In this document: one piece after another, positions 22,880 through 34,359 of the stretch
Layout of the letters: the number at the start of each line of letters is the position of its first letter
Numbering within the stretch: position 1 is the first letter of the stretch
Assembly: GCA_963691655.1 (NCBI GenBank)
Contig: OY829326.1
Location: forward strand, 56,847,776 to 56,911,775
Reading direction: 5' to 3'
DNA from: Toxonevra muliebris
Lineage: Eukaryota > Arthropoda > Insecta > Diptera > Pallopteridae
DNA: 64,000 nt
The notes under the pieces: generated by a model
Seen by the model: only the letters and a program-made list of their open reading frames with translations
Told to the model about the DNA's origin: nothing
Database searches by the model: none
Translations under genes and position numbers: made by a program

Positions 22880-24735
22880 GAACAAATTAAAGCCTTACCC
22901 CTTTCGGTAATGACTGGATCATGTAGTGAATTGGGCATATCAGGATTAACTTTGATTGAACTCCTTATATTTCCCTTGTCTCTTCAGCGCATTTCCCGCG
23001 CTTCATCGATGCTTTTTATATCAACGCTTTTCTCGCTGGGTATAAGCGATCGAATTATTTTGCATACATTATACACGTTTTTTTTTTTGTTTTTTTGTTG
23101 TTGTTTGTTTGTGCCATACGCAAATCTACAAATGAAGAAATGTGATCTCAAAAAAACCCGGCAGCAGCAAAATGTAACAAAACCATAAAGGCAATACAAA
23201 AACAAAAGAAATGCAAAAACCAGAAAGTATTGAAACTTTTGTGGAACGTAGCGAAAAAAAAATATAGAAATGGAAAAATGCGGGTGGTGTGTGAAGACGC
23301 CTTTATGTGATGGTTTGGTGGCACCTTGGCACCAACATGTCATATGCCATTTGGGCATCAACTACAATAACAACAAACACAGCAACAACAACCACAGCAA
23401 CAACAACCACAGCAGCAACAGCCAGAAGCCGCCAGCGTATTTCTTGGCCATATGCATGTAAAAAAGAAAAAGAACAGCAACAAACAAAGCAAAACTGAAT
23501 TTGAAACTGTATGGTGGAGGCATGTTTTATGATTGATTGCACATTTTGTCGCAGTTGCAGATTTCCTTTCATTTTTCTGTATTGTTTTTTGTTACTATTT
23601 TTTGAAATTTATTTCTTTATTTTTTTTTTTTTTTGTGATGGATTACAACATTGTTTCTTTATTTTGTCTCGTTTGAGTGTAGGTTTTTTACTTGTTATGT
23701 GCTTTTTTTTTTGTGATTGTAAGTTTTAGTAGTAAACAATGTCGCGACAAGTTGGTATTTCTTTCATTTTTCTTTCTTTTTTTATTTTTGTATTTTTTTT
23801 ATGTTGTTTAACACTGCAAAAGTGCATAATAAAAATAAACAACTTTTATTTGCATATTATTAATTGAAAAATGTTATTTTGCTAAACACAAAAATTACAA
23901 AAAGACTACATGTGTCATAATGTTTTTTTTTCTTGACACAACATGATTACTTATTACTTAATAAATGTTATGAAATTTAGTTATTAATTTTTTTTTTTAC
24001 TGATTTATTTCTAAAAATCTAACTATTTTTTTAACAAAAATCTATCAAATTCAAGCTTTAATTAGTCTAAATCTCTAAAGAAGGTCTAATTTTGGGGTCA
24101 TTGCTTAATTTTTATGCAGCCGCAGTTCAAAGTACATATAAATACCCAACGTGAAAACAAATAGCAATGGATATCACACAAATAAAAACAGTAGGAACTT
24201 CAAATTTGTTGCAAAATTTGATTTAAATTTATTTATTTCTTTTATTAAAAACAAAAAATGTGTGGAAATAGTCGCCTAGATGGATTATTGGAGGCTGCAG
24301 GCTAGACTATCATCTCAGGGCTGCAAGAAAAAATCCCGCTTAAGACATTACTAAGTATTATTTTAACTTTATACTGCTATAGGATCCTATGGCATTGTCA
24401 ATCAGTGTTCTTGTACGATGCTGTAAATTTTACCGGAGATCAACCGAAAAATGCATAAGGTTTGTATGGGAAATGACATGCCCACTTGTAAGGCCAAGTT
24501 TATAAACCGCGCAAATTGAGTGAGAGAAAATTGAGTGAGAAAAAAGCAATGAAAAAAATCGTAGCGTCTTTTCAATTACACACAATGAATAAGATTTACA
24601 AAAAAAAAAAAAAAAGGGAATTGTTACCGCTGACTATTTTGCAGAAAACGATACAATCTGTTATCTTTCTCTTATAGTTTTGTACTTTCGTCTCATTAAC
24701 AGTTTTTATTTCCTTTTCTAGTAAGGGTACAACAA
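22880..24735. other. Low-complexity non-coding DNA
   Basis: T-rich runs, a CAACAACCACAG imperfect microsatellite at about 23365-23430 and long AT-rich stretches. The open frames on both strands between 22984 and 23729 are translations of these repeats (polar runs of Asn/Ser/Thr or Val/Ala, and Phe-rich stretches). No exon or element is supported. Confidence 0.45.
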
Positions 24736-25812
24736 TTGTCAAAACCACTTTCTCTTTTCCATTTTTCCCTCTTTTTCATTTTCTCTTCTTTCCTCTTTCT
24801 CAATCTTTTTTCTCGCTCTCTTCTCTCTCTCCCATCTTTCTTTCAATTTTCACCTTGTTTCGAAGCCTTACCTCAGTGCACAATGAGCTCTTTTTCTGTG
24901 AAGCTGTGCCAGGTTGGTGTGAAATCTTTCTTTTTTCTGTCTCCCTCTCTCTCTTCACTTCTACATATATCTTCTATTCTTCCACTTCGTTGCTCTCTTG
25001 TATATCTCGTTTCTTCACATTTATCCTGTCCATTATTAACTATTATGTTTAATTTTCTCAATTTTTACCTCTCTCTCTCTCCTTCCACTCTCTCTGCTCT
25101 TCTCTGTACCTCTTCTCTCTTTTCCCCTCAAAAGAAACCTTCTCTCTTCCCTTCTCTCACTCTCTCTCTTTCCTCCTCTCACTCTCTCTCTCTTTCCTCC
25201 TCTTTTTCTCTCTTCCCTCCTCTCTCTCTTCCCTTCTCTCGCTCTCTCTCTTTCCTTCTCTCACTCTCTCTCTTTCCTCCTCTTTTCTCTCTTCCCTTCT
25301 CTCGCTCTCTCTCTCTTCCCTTCTCTCGCTCTCTCTCTCTTCCCTCCTCTCGTTCTCTCTCTCTTCCCTCCTCTTTTTTCTCCCTCCTCTTTCTTCTCCC
25401 ACCTCTTTCTCTTCCCTTCTCTCTCTCTCTTCCCTTCTCTCTCTCTCTCTCTTCCCTTCTCTCTCTCTCTTCCCTTCTCTCTCTCTCTTCCCTTCTCTCT
25501 CTCTTCCCTTCTCTTTCTCTCTTCCCTCCTCTCTCTCTCTTCCCTTCCCTCCTCTTTCCCTCTCTCACTCTCTATTTCCCCTCTCTCTATTTCCTCTCTC
25601 TCTATTTCCCCCTCTCTCTATCTTTTCCTCCTCTCTCTTTCTCCTTGTCCTCTTTCCCTTCTCTATCTCTCCCCCCTTCTCTATCTCTCCCCCCTTCCTC
25701 TCTCTTTCTCTTCACCCCTCAATATCTCTTTCCCTTATCTCTCTCTTTCCCAACTCTCTCACTCTTTCCCTCCTCTCTCTTTCCCGACTCTCTCATTTTT
25801 GTGATTGTGTAG
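24736..25812. repeat. 1-kb polypyrimidine tract (CT-rich, TCTCTC/TTCCC)
   Basis: From about 24740, and almost without interruption from 25060 to 25800, the plus strand is nearly all C and T, built from CTCTCT, TTCCCTTCTCTC and TTCCTCCTCTC blocks. It also yields long open frames (358 codons on plus, and Arg/Glu-rich frames on minus). These have only Ser/Leu/Phe/Pro or Arg/Glu/Lys composition, are periodic, and are not genes. Such strand-asymmetric DNA is known to form triplex (H-DNA) structures and to bind GAGA-type factors on GA repeats; whether it does so here is unknown. Confidence 0.92.
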
Positions 25813-26901
25813 GACCCAGTAGTTCAGCACTTCGAATTATGCCTATAGTAAAAATATCCTCGAAGTATACCTGCTACCCTTAAAAATAGTTAAGAGGGAA
25901 AAGGTTTAATTTAGCCCAAAAAAAAGCAGAAGAAAGTTTTACTTTCATCCATGAAATAGTTATCTATGGGGACACTCAATGTAGGCCAATGAATCAACAT
26001 AACATCGTAAAACAAACGACTTCAAACATCACACATTTTAGTATACACATTTTTTTTTTTTTGTGTATTCCAAAATATTCCAATTAATATGAACTAAAAA
26101 ACTTTTGATTTCCATAAAGTTTATAAAAGTCTGTTGCTATAGCTGCTGCTCTGGTTCTGCTGCATTGCACCACAAGATTTGCCAACTAACTAACTATATT
26201 TTAATATTTTATAATAATAACGACTAAATCTTTTATACAAACTTTATGAGTATGCTATAATCTGATTTTAAAGACAAAAACAAAAACTCACAAAATTTTA
26301 CTTTGCATCATGCGAAAGAAATGCTAAAGGCAGCTAGCGAGAGAAGCGCGCAGAAAATAAATTTCACAAAGCCCACAAAAAACCAAAAAAAAAAAAAAAA
26401 CTATAAGAAAGAATATTATAAATATTTTAAACAAAATTCTGATGACGACAATGGCATGAAGTAACAACAAAAACCAGAAAACCAACAACAACAACAATTT
26501 GTATTCTACTCTGTTGTATTTCTACTAAATCCGCGCACTAAATTCGCACACATTTCATTTTGTGTTTTTTTTTTAAATTTTTTTTTCTGTTTCTTCTCGT
26601 ACTCTTGTATATTTATATTAAAATTTTATTTTTTCCAACAAAAAATTTTTGTTGTGATTTAATTTTCTAGTATGCGAGTAGAGAGTAGAGGAAAGTACTA
26701 ATGAACTTGTGCACCAAAACAACAAAAACAATATAAACTAATAATAATAATAAGTAATATACAATAATTGCCATCTGCCAAAAAAAATTTAATTTAATTT
26801 TTTCCGTGAGGCAATATACATACAAAAAAAAAATGAGTTCTGTCCAAAATTTTTATAATATTTTGATGTATGTATTTGATTAAATTGAAGGAACGTGAAA
26901 G
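25813..26901. other. AT-rich non-coding DNA
   Basis: Homopolymer runs, ATAATAATA and CAACAACAA microsatellites. No gene, exon or element end was found. Confidence 0.4.
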
Positions 26902-26909
26902 CTGATAAT

Positions 26910-28150
26910 CACTGGCGGATTCAGATCGCGAAGGCCCCTAACTGTAGATCCTTCCGGATATTTTAATGCGTATAAACTCTAATAGAACAGTTTATTATAT
27001 ACACTTGTACTACATTAAGTCTGAAATTTCACGATCAGTTTATAGATGTCCGCCCTACTTTTGGAGAGCTTGTTAACCGGTTTTCATCGACTTTCTGACC
27101 TATTTTAGATATAATATGCTCTGTTAATTTTTGTTTTGTTTTTTGTTTGGTGTGATATTTAAGTAATTTAATACAAAATTTTCCTTTGAATTTGAAACTC
27201 CGAATTTGGTTTCCTTTGGGTCTGAGTTTTAGTCAGAATTGTTGTTAGAGTTTTGGCTTTCTTTAAGCCTGATTTTTAATATGGTGGTGTGAACTTGGGT
27301 CTGAATGTCGTCTAATTTTGTTTTTAAAATTTGGTTTAATTTTTTTGGTTTAATTTTTATCTGAGTTTTTATCTAAATTATGATTTGGTCAGAGTTTTGG
27401 TCAAAAATTTTGTCTGGAATTTGGATTGAACGATATTCGATCTGAGTTTAGGTCTGAATTTGGTTTGACTTCCGATAAAAATGTTGGTCTGAATTGTGCC
27501 CTGAACTTGGACTGATTTGTGGTCTGAAGTTTGTTATGAATTTGGTATCCATCTGGTTTTAGTTTTTATCTAAAGTTTGGTTAAGGTTGAGGTCTATATT
27601 TGATCTAATTTATGTCTAAATTTTGGCCTGAGTTTCGGTCTAATTTCTGTCTGAATTTCGATCTCAATTATAATCTGAATCTTGGTAAGTTTTCGATCTG
27701 AATTTTTTAAATTTGGTCTGAGTTTTGGTTTGAAATTTAACTTTCATTTGATCTGAAATTCGTGTCTAAGTGCTGACCTGAATTTGTTTTTAATTTTGGC
27801 TTGAATTTGGTCTTAGAATCAGTCAGAATTTTGGTCTGAGTTTTGAAATGAATTATGGTCTGAATTTAGGTTTGCTTTTATCTGAGTTATGGTCTGATTT
27901 TTATCTGAATTTCGGTTTGATATGTGGATAGAATTTTAGTTAGAAATTTGGTCTGAATTTGGTTTAATTTTTTATCTGAACTTTGATATGAATTTGTGCC
28001 AGATTTTTGGACTGATTTTGGTTCGAAGCTTAAACCCGATTTAGGTCTGATTTTTGTGTAATTCTTGGCCCATATTTTTGTCTAGGTATTTCTCTGATAA
28101 TTATTTTATAATTAAACAAAATCAGTGTTCCAATCGTAGATCCGCCACTG
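26910..28150. mobile_element. hAT-like element filled by a 12-bp minisatellite
   Basis: The left end is CACTGGCGGATTCAGATCG and the right end, reverse-complemented, is CAGTGGCGGATCTACGATTG, the CAGTGGCGGATC type of hAT terminus. The flanking 8-mers (CTGATAAT and CAAACGAT) agree at only four positions, so any target duplication has decayed. Nearly all of the interior from about 27180 to 28110 is a degenerate minisatellite. No transposase remains. Confidence 0.7.
27180..28110. repeat. Degenerate 12-bp minisatellite, TTTTGGTCTGAA type
   Basis: About 930 bases are made of words such as TTTTGGTCTGAATTTGGT, TTTATCTGAATTTCGG and TTGGTCTGAGTTTTGG repeating roughly every 12 bases with drift. It lies wholly inside the hAT-like ends at 26910 and 28150. 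The same family occurs in this orientation near 40480 and 41960, and in reverse orientation near 20540 and 34360-36835. Confidence 0.85.
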
Positions 28151-29428
28151 CAAACGATAGTATACAAATTAGTCATTAGTATTTATATTAGTATTAGTAG
28201 CACTATGTGGGCGTGTATATGTTTTAAGAATGAAAACACACACATAAAATAATATAAACAAATTTTTATATTTGTATTTGCGTCGGTTTTCTGCATTAGA
28301 AAATATTTGTGGTCATAATAGAAAACAAACAGCTTTATTTTTTTTTTTTTTAATTTTTTAAATTGTAAAAATTTCGATTGCCACTGTTTATGGCTTACAT
28401 TCATATATTCAAAGCACATGTAAATTAATTAAAAATACATATTCTACTTAGTTATGTTTTTATTGTAACATTGAAGTTCATAAAAAAATTTATTATTATT
28501 ACCTATTATTTTGCTGCTTTGTATAACTTTACTAGCTCGCATACGTTCTTTGTATATGAGCATAAGAAATCTATTAAGCTATAATCAAACTAAAACTGAA
28601 ATTGAAAGCGTAGTAAATTTTTTAAAGGCAGTCAATCGAATTACAACTGAGTGGGTAGGAAGATTGAACTATTAAATTTTTATACGAAAAAGTTCACAAT
28701 ATGAATTTGCTTTCGTACGATTTTATATACACTTAGATATAAATGAATCTTGCTAACTTCTTATAATTTGGATGTAAATTTTATGGCACCTTAAGTGGGG
28801 CGTAACTTGTTTGTCATTGAAATAAAGCAAGCAATATTAAAAACATAACTACATGCGTTTATTTCCATAATGAAAGAAATGAACATAACTTCTTTTATAT
28901 TCTATAAAAAAAAAAACAAAAACATTGCGTTTTTTTTTTAACTATTTTTCCATTTTTATGGTTTACCATGTGGGGTCGCAGTTTAATGTTTGTGTAATTG
29001 TGTAACTTCAAACGCTAAGCGAGTTGTGAAGAAAATTGGCTGTTTCTTACTTGGCTTGACTACTAGCTTACATACTGATGTATGCAAGTAAAAAATAAAG
29101 TGTGCATAAGTTTGTAATGAACTTAAGTGTTTTTTTTTTTTTGCTTTTTCACAATTTTGAAGGCGCCATATGTGGATCCAGCAGCGAGTTTTAATACCAT
29201 TGAATAAAAAAAAGAAAACAAAATATTTTTTAAATGAATTTCAAAGCAAATATTTCTTTTTGTAATTTTATTGCCACTCAAAAAGAAATATTTTTGAATA
29301 TTAAGACATTCCCAATATATTATAGCCTTCATCAGGACAAAGCATCCTCTCTTGTCCTGACAGATTCGGCACAAAAATCATTCAAATTCCATTGAGCCTA
29401 CCCCATAACCAAAACTAATAATAATATC
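28151..29428. other. AT-rich non-coding DNA
   Basis: No supported gene. The minus-strand frames at 28183-28419 and 29123-29374 lack any recognisable domain. Confidence 0.4.
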
Positions 29429-29609
29429 TTTTCTTTTTTTATGGCACAACAGCCCATGGCTAACCTAAGCCAGGCTTTTCATATCAATTCAGGTTGTGCG
29501 AGTTAAAAGTTTTTCTTAGACAAATTTTACTCTTGGAAGTTTTCCATTGCCAGTGCTGAGAATCGAATCCGGGCACTCTTCATAGCCGTCACACTAAGCC
29601 ACGGCGACC
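29429..29609 (-). mobile_element. tRNA-derived SINE
   Basis: On the minus strand the element begins TGGTCGCCGTGGCTTAGTG. It has a good RNA polymerase III A box, TGGCTTAGTGTG (plus coordinates 29590-29601), and a B box, GGATTCGATTC (29560-29570), about 30 bases apart as in a tRNA. A non-tRNA body of about 100 bases follows, ending GGGCTGTTGTGCCAT at 29441, then a short A-rich tail (29429-29440). This layout is diagnostic of a tRNA-derived SINE. I did not find a convincing target duplication, so the copy is probably not young. Confidence 0.8.
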
Positions 29610-29739
29610 ATCTTTCGATAATTATAACTTTACTAAGAATGTTTTACAGCATTTTTAATTAATTAAAAGAAACACTTTTTGGATCCGCATTATTGTCTCC
29701 TTAAGTCTTTAATCCCACATTAAGTACTCAGCCAAAGAG

Positions 29740-30130
29740 AATTAGCGTTAGAGAAGGAAAAGTAGAAAAATAAGGCAAAGTGTAGAAAGAGGTCTACCTC
29801 TACCTCTAAAATTGGGTAGTTGAAGAGAACCACAAAACAAAATTGACTGAATAGGCATGTAATAATGAGAGGAAAGCAAAATTGGTGAGGGGTAGAGAAA
29901 ATATGAGGGGAAGAAAGAGGAAAGGGAGGTGGAAAATAAAGGGGGTGGGAAAGAAAGGGGATAGGAGGAGAAAAGGGATTTGCAGGGAAAAGGGATGGTA
30001 GGGAAAAAGTAAACAGGTAGAAAGGAAAATAACTTGATCTCAGATTGGGTGCTCAGCTAAGAAATGTAAAGAGAAGAGATAAATAAAATGAAGGGAAGAA
30101 AGACGAAGGAAAAATAGTTAAAAAGAAAGG
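29740..30130. repeat. Purine-rich tract (GA-rich, about 400 bp)
   Basis: The plus strand is dominated by A and G (GGGAAAGAAAGGGG, GAGGGGAAGAAAG and similar), with scattered pyrimidines. It is less pure than the CT tract at 24.7-25.8 kb and has the opposite strand bias. Confidence 0.7.
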
Positions 30131-30204
30131 AGAAAATTTTGACTTTTAAGCGATCGCTGGTTCCGGCCTTGTACTCAGCGTAAATTTATTTTTTTTTTTT
30201 AATT

Positions 30205-30710
30205 GAACTTGAATGGTTTTGACTTTAGTGGCCTTATATATTTTTTGATGGGAAATATTTTCTTCGAAAGATAGTTGGTTATTTTTTCTAATGATTAATG
30301 CAGTATAAGAAGATTATTTCAGAAGCATACAAATTTTCACTTCCAAGGGCTTCAGTAGTTCTTACCTTCGGTGAACCGAAGTATTTATCGAATTTTTCAA
30401 TGATGGCCATTTTTTACGAAGGTAGTTGGTTGTTTTTGTTTTGTTTTTTAATTGTGGTTTTGACCTTCGGCACCATAAATATTTGTTTGGAAAATCAATT
30501 CTTCTTTTCTTTCTAACGGTTAATTCAGTACAAAAACGTTATTCCAAAACAAAAAACCATTTGGTCTTTCAAGGGTTATTTTAGTGAAAAAAATTACACT
30601 TGGATAATTTTGATCTTCAAGGACCTCAACTACTTTTCGATGGAAAATATTTTACTCGAAGACCGTATTATAGGTTTCGTTACCGTTTACGCAGTATGAC
30701 CATATACCGG
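30205..30710. repeat. Degenerate tandem repeat of about 100-150 bp units
   Basis: At least three segments share the same order of words. Each starts GGTTTTGACTTTAGTGG (about 30215), GGTTTTGACCTTCGGC (about 30456) or ATTTTGATCTTCAAGG (about 30607). A TTTG/CGATGGAAAAT-like block follows, then a GGTTAATTCAGTA or similar block. A fourth, weaker one with TTACCTTCGGTGAACCG lies near 30361. Divergence is high, and the 72-residue open frame at 30298-30516 runs through the units and is not a gene. Confidence 0.55.
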
Positions 30711-31229
30711 ACAATGGCTTCATACGATACCCCAAAGAGTCTTTAATGATAAACAGCTTTCTCTTGGCCATGGCTAATGTATGAGTCAAAATGAATGAAA
30801 CCGAAGATAAAAAAGAGCTCCTTCGCTATAACCACTCTCTCATCTGTAATCGAAACATAGTTTCGAGAAAAAAGCGTTTTAAAGTTGGGCAATGATTTGT
30901 TCTACCTGTCTGATCCTGCTGCTCGGTGGCGGCAAGCAGCCGTTGTTTCTTCGAATTTTTTTTTTTTGAAATTTTCACCAGACATTCTTAAGACCTCAAG
31001 CTTCAAGAAAACACAAAATTTTAAAAATCAATTTTTTTGACTATTCTAGGTGTATATTCCCCCTTAAAAGAAGAAAAAACAAGAAGAAGCGGAGATAAAA
31101 ACTAAGAAAGGGTACTGAAAGAGGGGAAAAATATGTAATATATAGGATGTAAATTGTTTCCTTTTTATACTGATTATTTGATTGTTGTCCTTCATATAAG
31201 TATCTAATTCAACCCCGTTCTATGGGGTA

Positions 31230-31960
31230 TACGTCACGTCTTTTTTACTGACGGATCCAAAATCTCGGTACTGGATACTGATACTTGAAAACGAAGTACT
31301 CTTTTGCCGCTGGGTAGGTAGCAACAGTCTTCTTAACTGATGTTTTCGCTATCCTTGATCCGTGCTGGATAAATGAAAAAAGATGGGGTGGAAAGTGCAT
31401 AAGTATCTGCAGTGATAGCCAGGCTGCAGTGAAGCCCCTTGATAAGCCTGTCGGTTCTTCGAAATTGGTCAGTGAGTGTAACGCAAAACTAAATAATATT
31501 GCAAAACACAGCAAGTGGAGGTCATGCGTGAGACAACCCGAAAGAAAATCAGCGGAATTGGTTCTGAAATTGAGAATGTTGGTCAGCAAATGACCAACAT
31601 GGGCGCCATCACCGATCTAACCTGCTGATGTTGTCTTGTGGACATCGACACCAGTGAGTATTATCTCTGTAGCTGTCCGGCGTTCGCGAGAACCAGATTA
31701 AGGCTAGTGGGTAATGATGTCTTAAACATAAATTATATTCATAATCCTCTCCTTCCTGAACTGAGAGACCGTAGACTTTTTATTTTTCCCATTTATCTCC
31801 TCACATATTATTCCTTTTTTCCTCTTTTTTTCAACTGTCTTTATCTTGGATATGGTACAAAGGTCCTTGAGACTGAGTACTTTGGTTTAATTCAACCTAT
31901 CCCCAATTCTAACTCTAACTTATGTATGTTCAATTTTCATAATTTATTTATTTTTGTTTT
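31230..31960 (+). pseudogene. LINE relic: degenerate RNase H, Cys-His tail and 3' UTR
   Basis: The frame starts with FFTDGSKI, the first RNase H catalytic motif (TDGS). After frameshifts and stops, ICSDSQAAVK (the second conserved Asp region) can be read, then the C-terminal YLCSCPAFARTRLRLVG. The last block and the following 3' sequence match the copy at 56100-56420: CACATA, TTCCT and an AAAGGTCCTTGAGA/AAAGGTCTTTGAGA block in the same order. Both belong to one R1/I/LOA-group LINE family. Numerous stops make this copy a dead fragment. Confidence 0.82.
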
Positions 31961-31974
31961 TTTCCTTTAAGACT

Positions 31975-32405
31975 CCAGTCTCTAGGGAGCATAGGGCTTC
32001 TACAAGATATTTCCATTAGTTTCTGTTTCTAGCTGCTAATTTTTCATCGTTCCGTGTGATGTTTCACTTCGTGAGTTCTTTTGTAACTGATCTTCTCCAT
32101 GTATTCTTTGGTCGTCTTCGCCGTCTGTTTCCTAGCGGGTTTCACTCCAAAGCCATTTCCATTTTCTTATTTTTACTTTGAGAAGTATGGGTTCTTCGCC
32201 TATGATCTTCCAAAGATTTTCGTTACTGATGATGTTGGACCAGAATATACCGCATACGTTTCTCAGGCATTTATTGATGAATACTTGTAAACTTTGTATG
32301 GTGGAATTTGAGATCAACCAAGTTTCGCTACCGTACAGCAACGTTGATTTTACGCATGGATTGAAGATTCGTGCTTCGCCAAATTGTTGTCATTGTTTAT
32401 ATTAG
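31975..32405 (-). pseudogene. Second LINE relic, C-terminal end of the reverse transcriptase ORF (RTE/CR1-like)
   Basis: Read on the minus strand from 32405: ARIFNPCVKSTLLYGSETW, then CLRNVCGIFWSNIISNENLW and IRKWKWL, followed after a frameshift by RRRPKNTWRRSVTKEL and finally LVEALCS-like residues. The LLYGSETW, FINKCLR, ISNENLW, RKWKW and GRPKNTWRRS series is the well-known C-terminal signature of a common animal non-LTR family lacking RNase H. This fragment faces the LINE relic at 31230-31960, so the two 3' ends meet near 31970. Confidence 0.82.
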
Positions 32406-34355
32406 GGTTCATGACTTTGATGATTTTGCATTGCTATTGAAATTTTTTAATATTTTTGTTTAGTTTTTTATGTTACCGTCAGCATACTAGCGCTAAGACT
32501 GATTGAGGAAAGAAGGTAGGTTAATGGGAGGAAGAAAGAACTATGAGTTATGTGATAAGATGAAAGGGTAGATAGTGCGCTAGAATACTGTGTCTACGTG
32601 GAATGCGTGAGTTTCGCGTGTTTGGGCAACACACCAACTGGTGGCGATTAATTACACTGCTCTGCCGAACGCCAACCGTAAAAAGGAACTGAATAAAGTC
32701 ACGCAGGTCACTTACTAATAAGTTATAAATAAGCCAATACAGCTGAAAACTCTATTTCTATTTCATAAGCATTTCATACAATACCATACCATACAAGATA
32801 CTAGAAAAAAGACTTGATATCCAATCTAAACAATTTTCTCAGTGTTCTTTCTTCAAACTTTCTTTCTTTTTTTATACTCGATTTAAATGCAGCTTCAACC
32901 TACATAAAGCTAAGAACTCCAACTGTGCTCATTTTATTGACTGCGGTTAAAGTTGACTTACTTGCTTTCAAGGCCTAAAAGCACACTGTGCGACCTTTAA
33001 ATACTCCACGCTACTTCTATGTACATACATACAAGCAATGCATTCTATATTTATAAATAAAAATTCAGTATGTGTAGCCTAAAGGAATTTCCAGCTGTGT
33101 GGCGGTGCTGAGCGATGTTTGGTGCGATTTGTCAATATTTAACACATATGCTATTTGACATTTAACATTATTGTCACTTTTATTCGCTATTGTCAACATT
33201 AAATATTATGCATACGAGTATTTGAAGGTTTTAGTTTTTGAGGTTTTTGTTTTTATTTTTCTTTTTTACTCTTTTACTTTTTGTTGTGGTATTTACTATT
33301 TTTTAATGAAGTTTCTATGAGAACAATTGAAAATGTGGGAGAATGAAAGTAAATATTTGTAAAAAGGTTTGAAAGCAAAAGAGCATACAATGAGAAAGTA
33401 GAAAATTTAGTTGAGTTTAGAAATCTATTTTTCTAAACAAGTTTATATTTTTATTAAATTAAAATATTTTTACTATTACTATTTATTTTTTTTTATGCAT
33501 TCATATACAGGAAGTTTAGCTAAATTTATGTTTAACATTTTGCATATTTTAACACGCTTTTTAAATGATAAATTTTCTATAAATATATTAACATTTTATC
33601 AACCTGTTTAGGAGTTGTGGTTTTTATTTATTTAATTTTTTCTATTTTGATTCGTTTTTTTTTTTTTGTTTATAATTTTTGTTGATTTATGTTTGAAAAA
33701 TTATAAATCATTGTTGAGATTTTTGTCAAATGTCATTTATCAAACTGACATTTATGTATATGCAAATTAGTTTTGAAAAAAAAAACATAAAAAGATTTCA
33801 TTTAGGATTTATTGTTGTTATTTGTTATACTTTTTTTCGCTATGCAAAAATTATGCAGAATTTCCTTTTATTTAAATTTAAATTGCGCTGAAAAAAAAAT
33901 TGTAACAATAAAATTTTTACACATTCGAGGGAATAATAAATGAGCAATTTTTATTTAGCAAATATGTTAATTACATTGTGTTTAAGTCTCTGGGGCCTAA
34001 CTAAAGCAAAGTGTTTGCCAATTTGTTGGCAAATTGTAATAAAACTTTATTCAATTGCAAATTGTTTAAACAGAAAAAATTTTAAAAGCAAAACAAAACC
34101 ACTAAATCAGATAATTAAGTTTATTACTAATGTTTGAAACCATTAAACTGAAAGAACTGGGTCAATTTTTATTTTGCTTACTTGAGTAGTTGTAAAAATA
34201 AAATAAAAATCAATCAACAAACAGGATGTACTTTAGTCAGCAACATAGAGACTTAGGTGATGCCATATTTCAACTCAGTTTTAACAAACAGGATTTGAGA
34301 TTATGTAGGGGACTGATTGTCTTTAACAGATAATATATTTTTTTGTTGGCCTAAA
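32406..34355. other. Non-coding DNA, no gene seen
   Basis: A less AT-rich block at 32470-32790 starts TGTTACCGTC, contains TTATAAATAA and could be an old solo LTR, but I cannot find matching ends or a target duplication. From 33000 on the DNA is AT-rich with GTACATACATAC runs. The open frame at 33940-34137 begins with a hydrophobic stretch (NMLITLCLSLWG) but has no other support. Confidence 0.35.
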
Positions 34356-34359
34356 GCAG

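Noticed and set aside
24736..25812. 358-codon open reading frame on plus and long Arg/Glu frames on minus
   Set aside because: They are translations of the CT/GA-rich tract, periodic and of extreme composition, with no domain.
32470..32790. Possible solo LTR starting TGTTACCGTC with a TTATAAATAA box
   Set aside because: No clear end, no inverted terminal dinucleotides that I could fix and no target duplication.
33940..34137. Open frame with an N-terminal hydrophobic stretch
   Set aside because: No splice donor or conserved feature supports it; the composition fits chance in AT-rich DNA.
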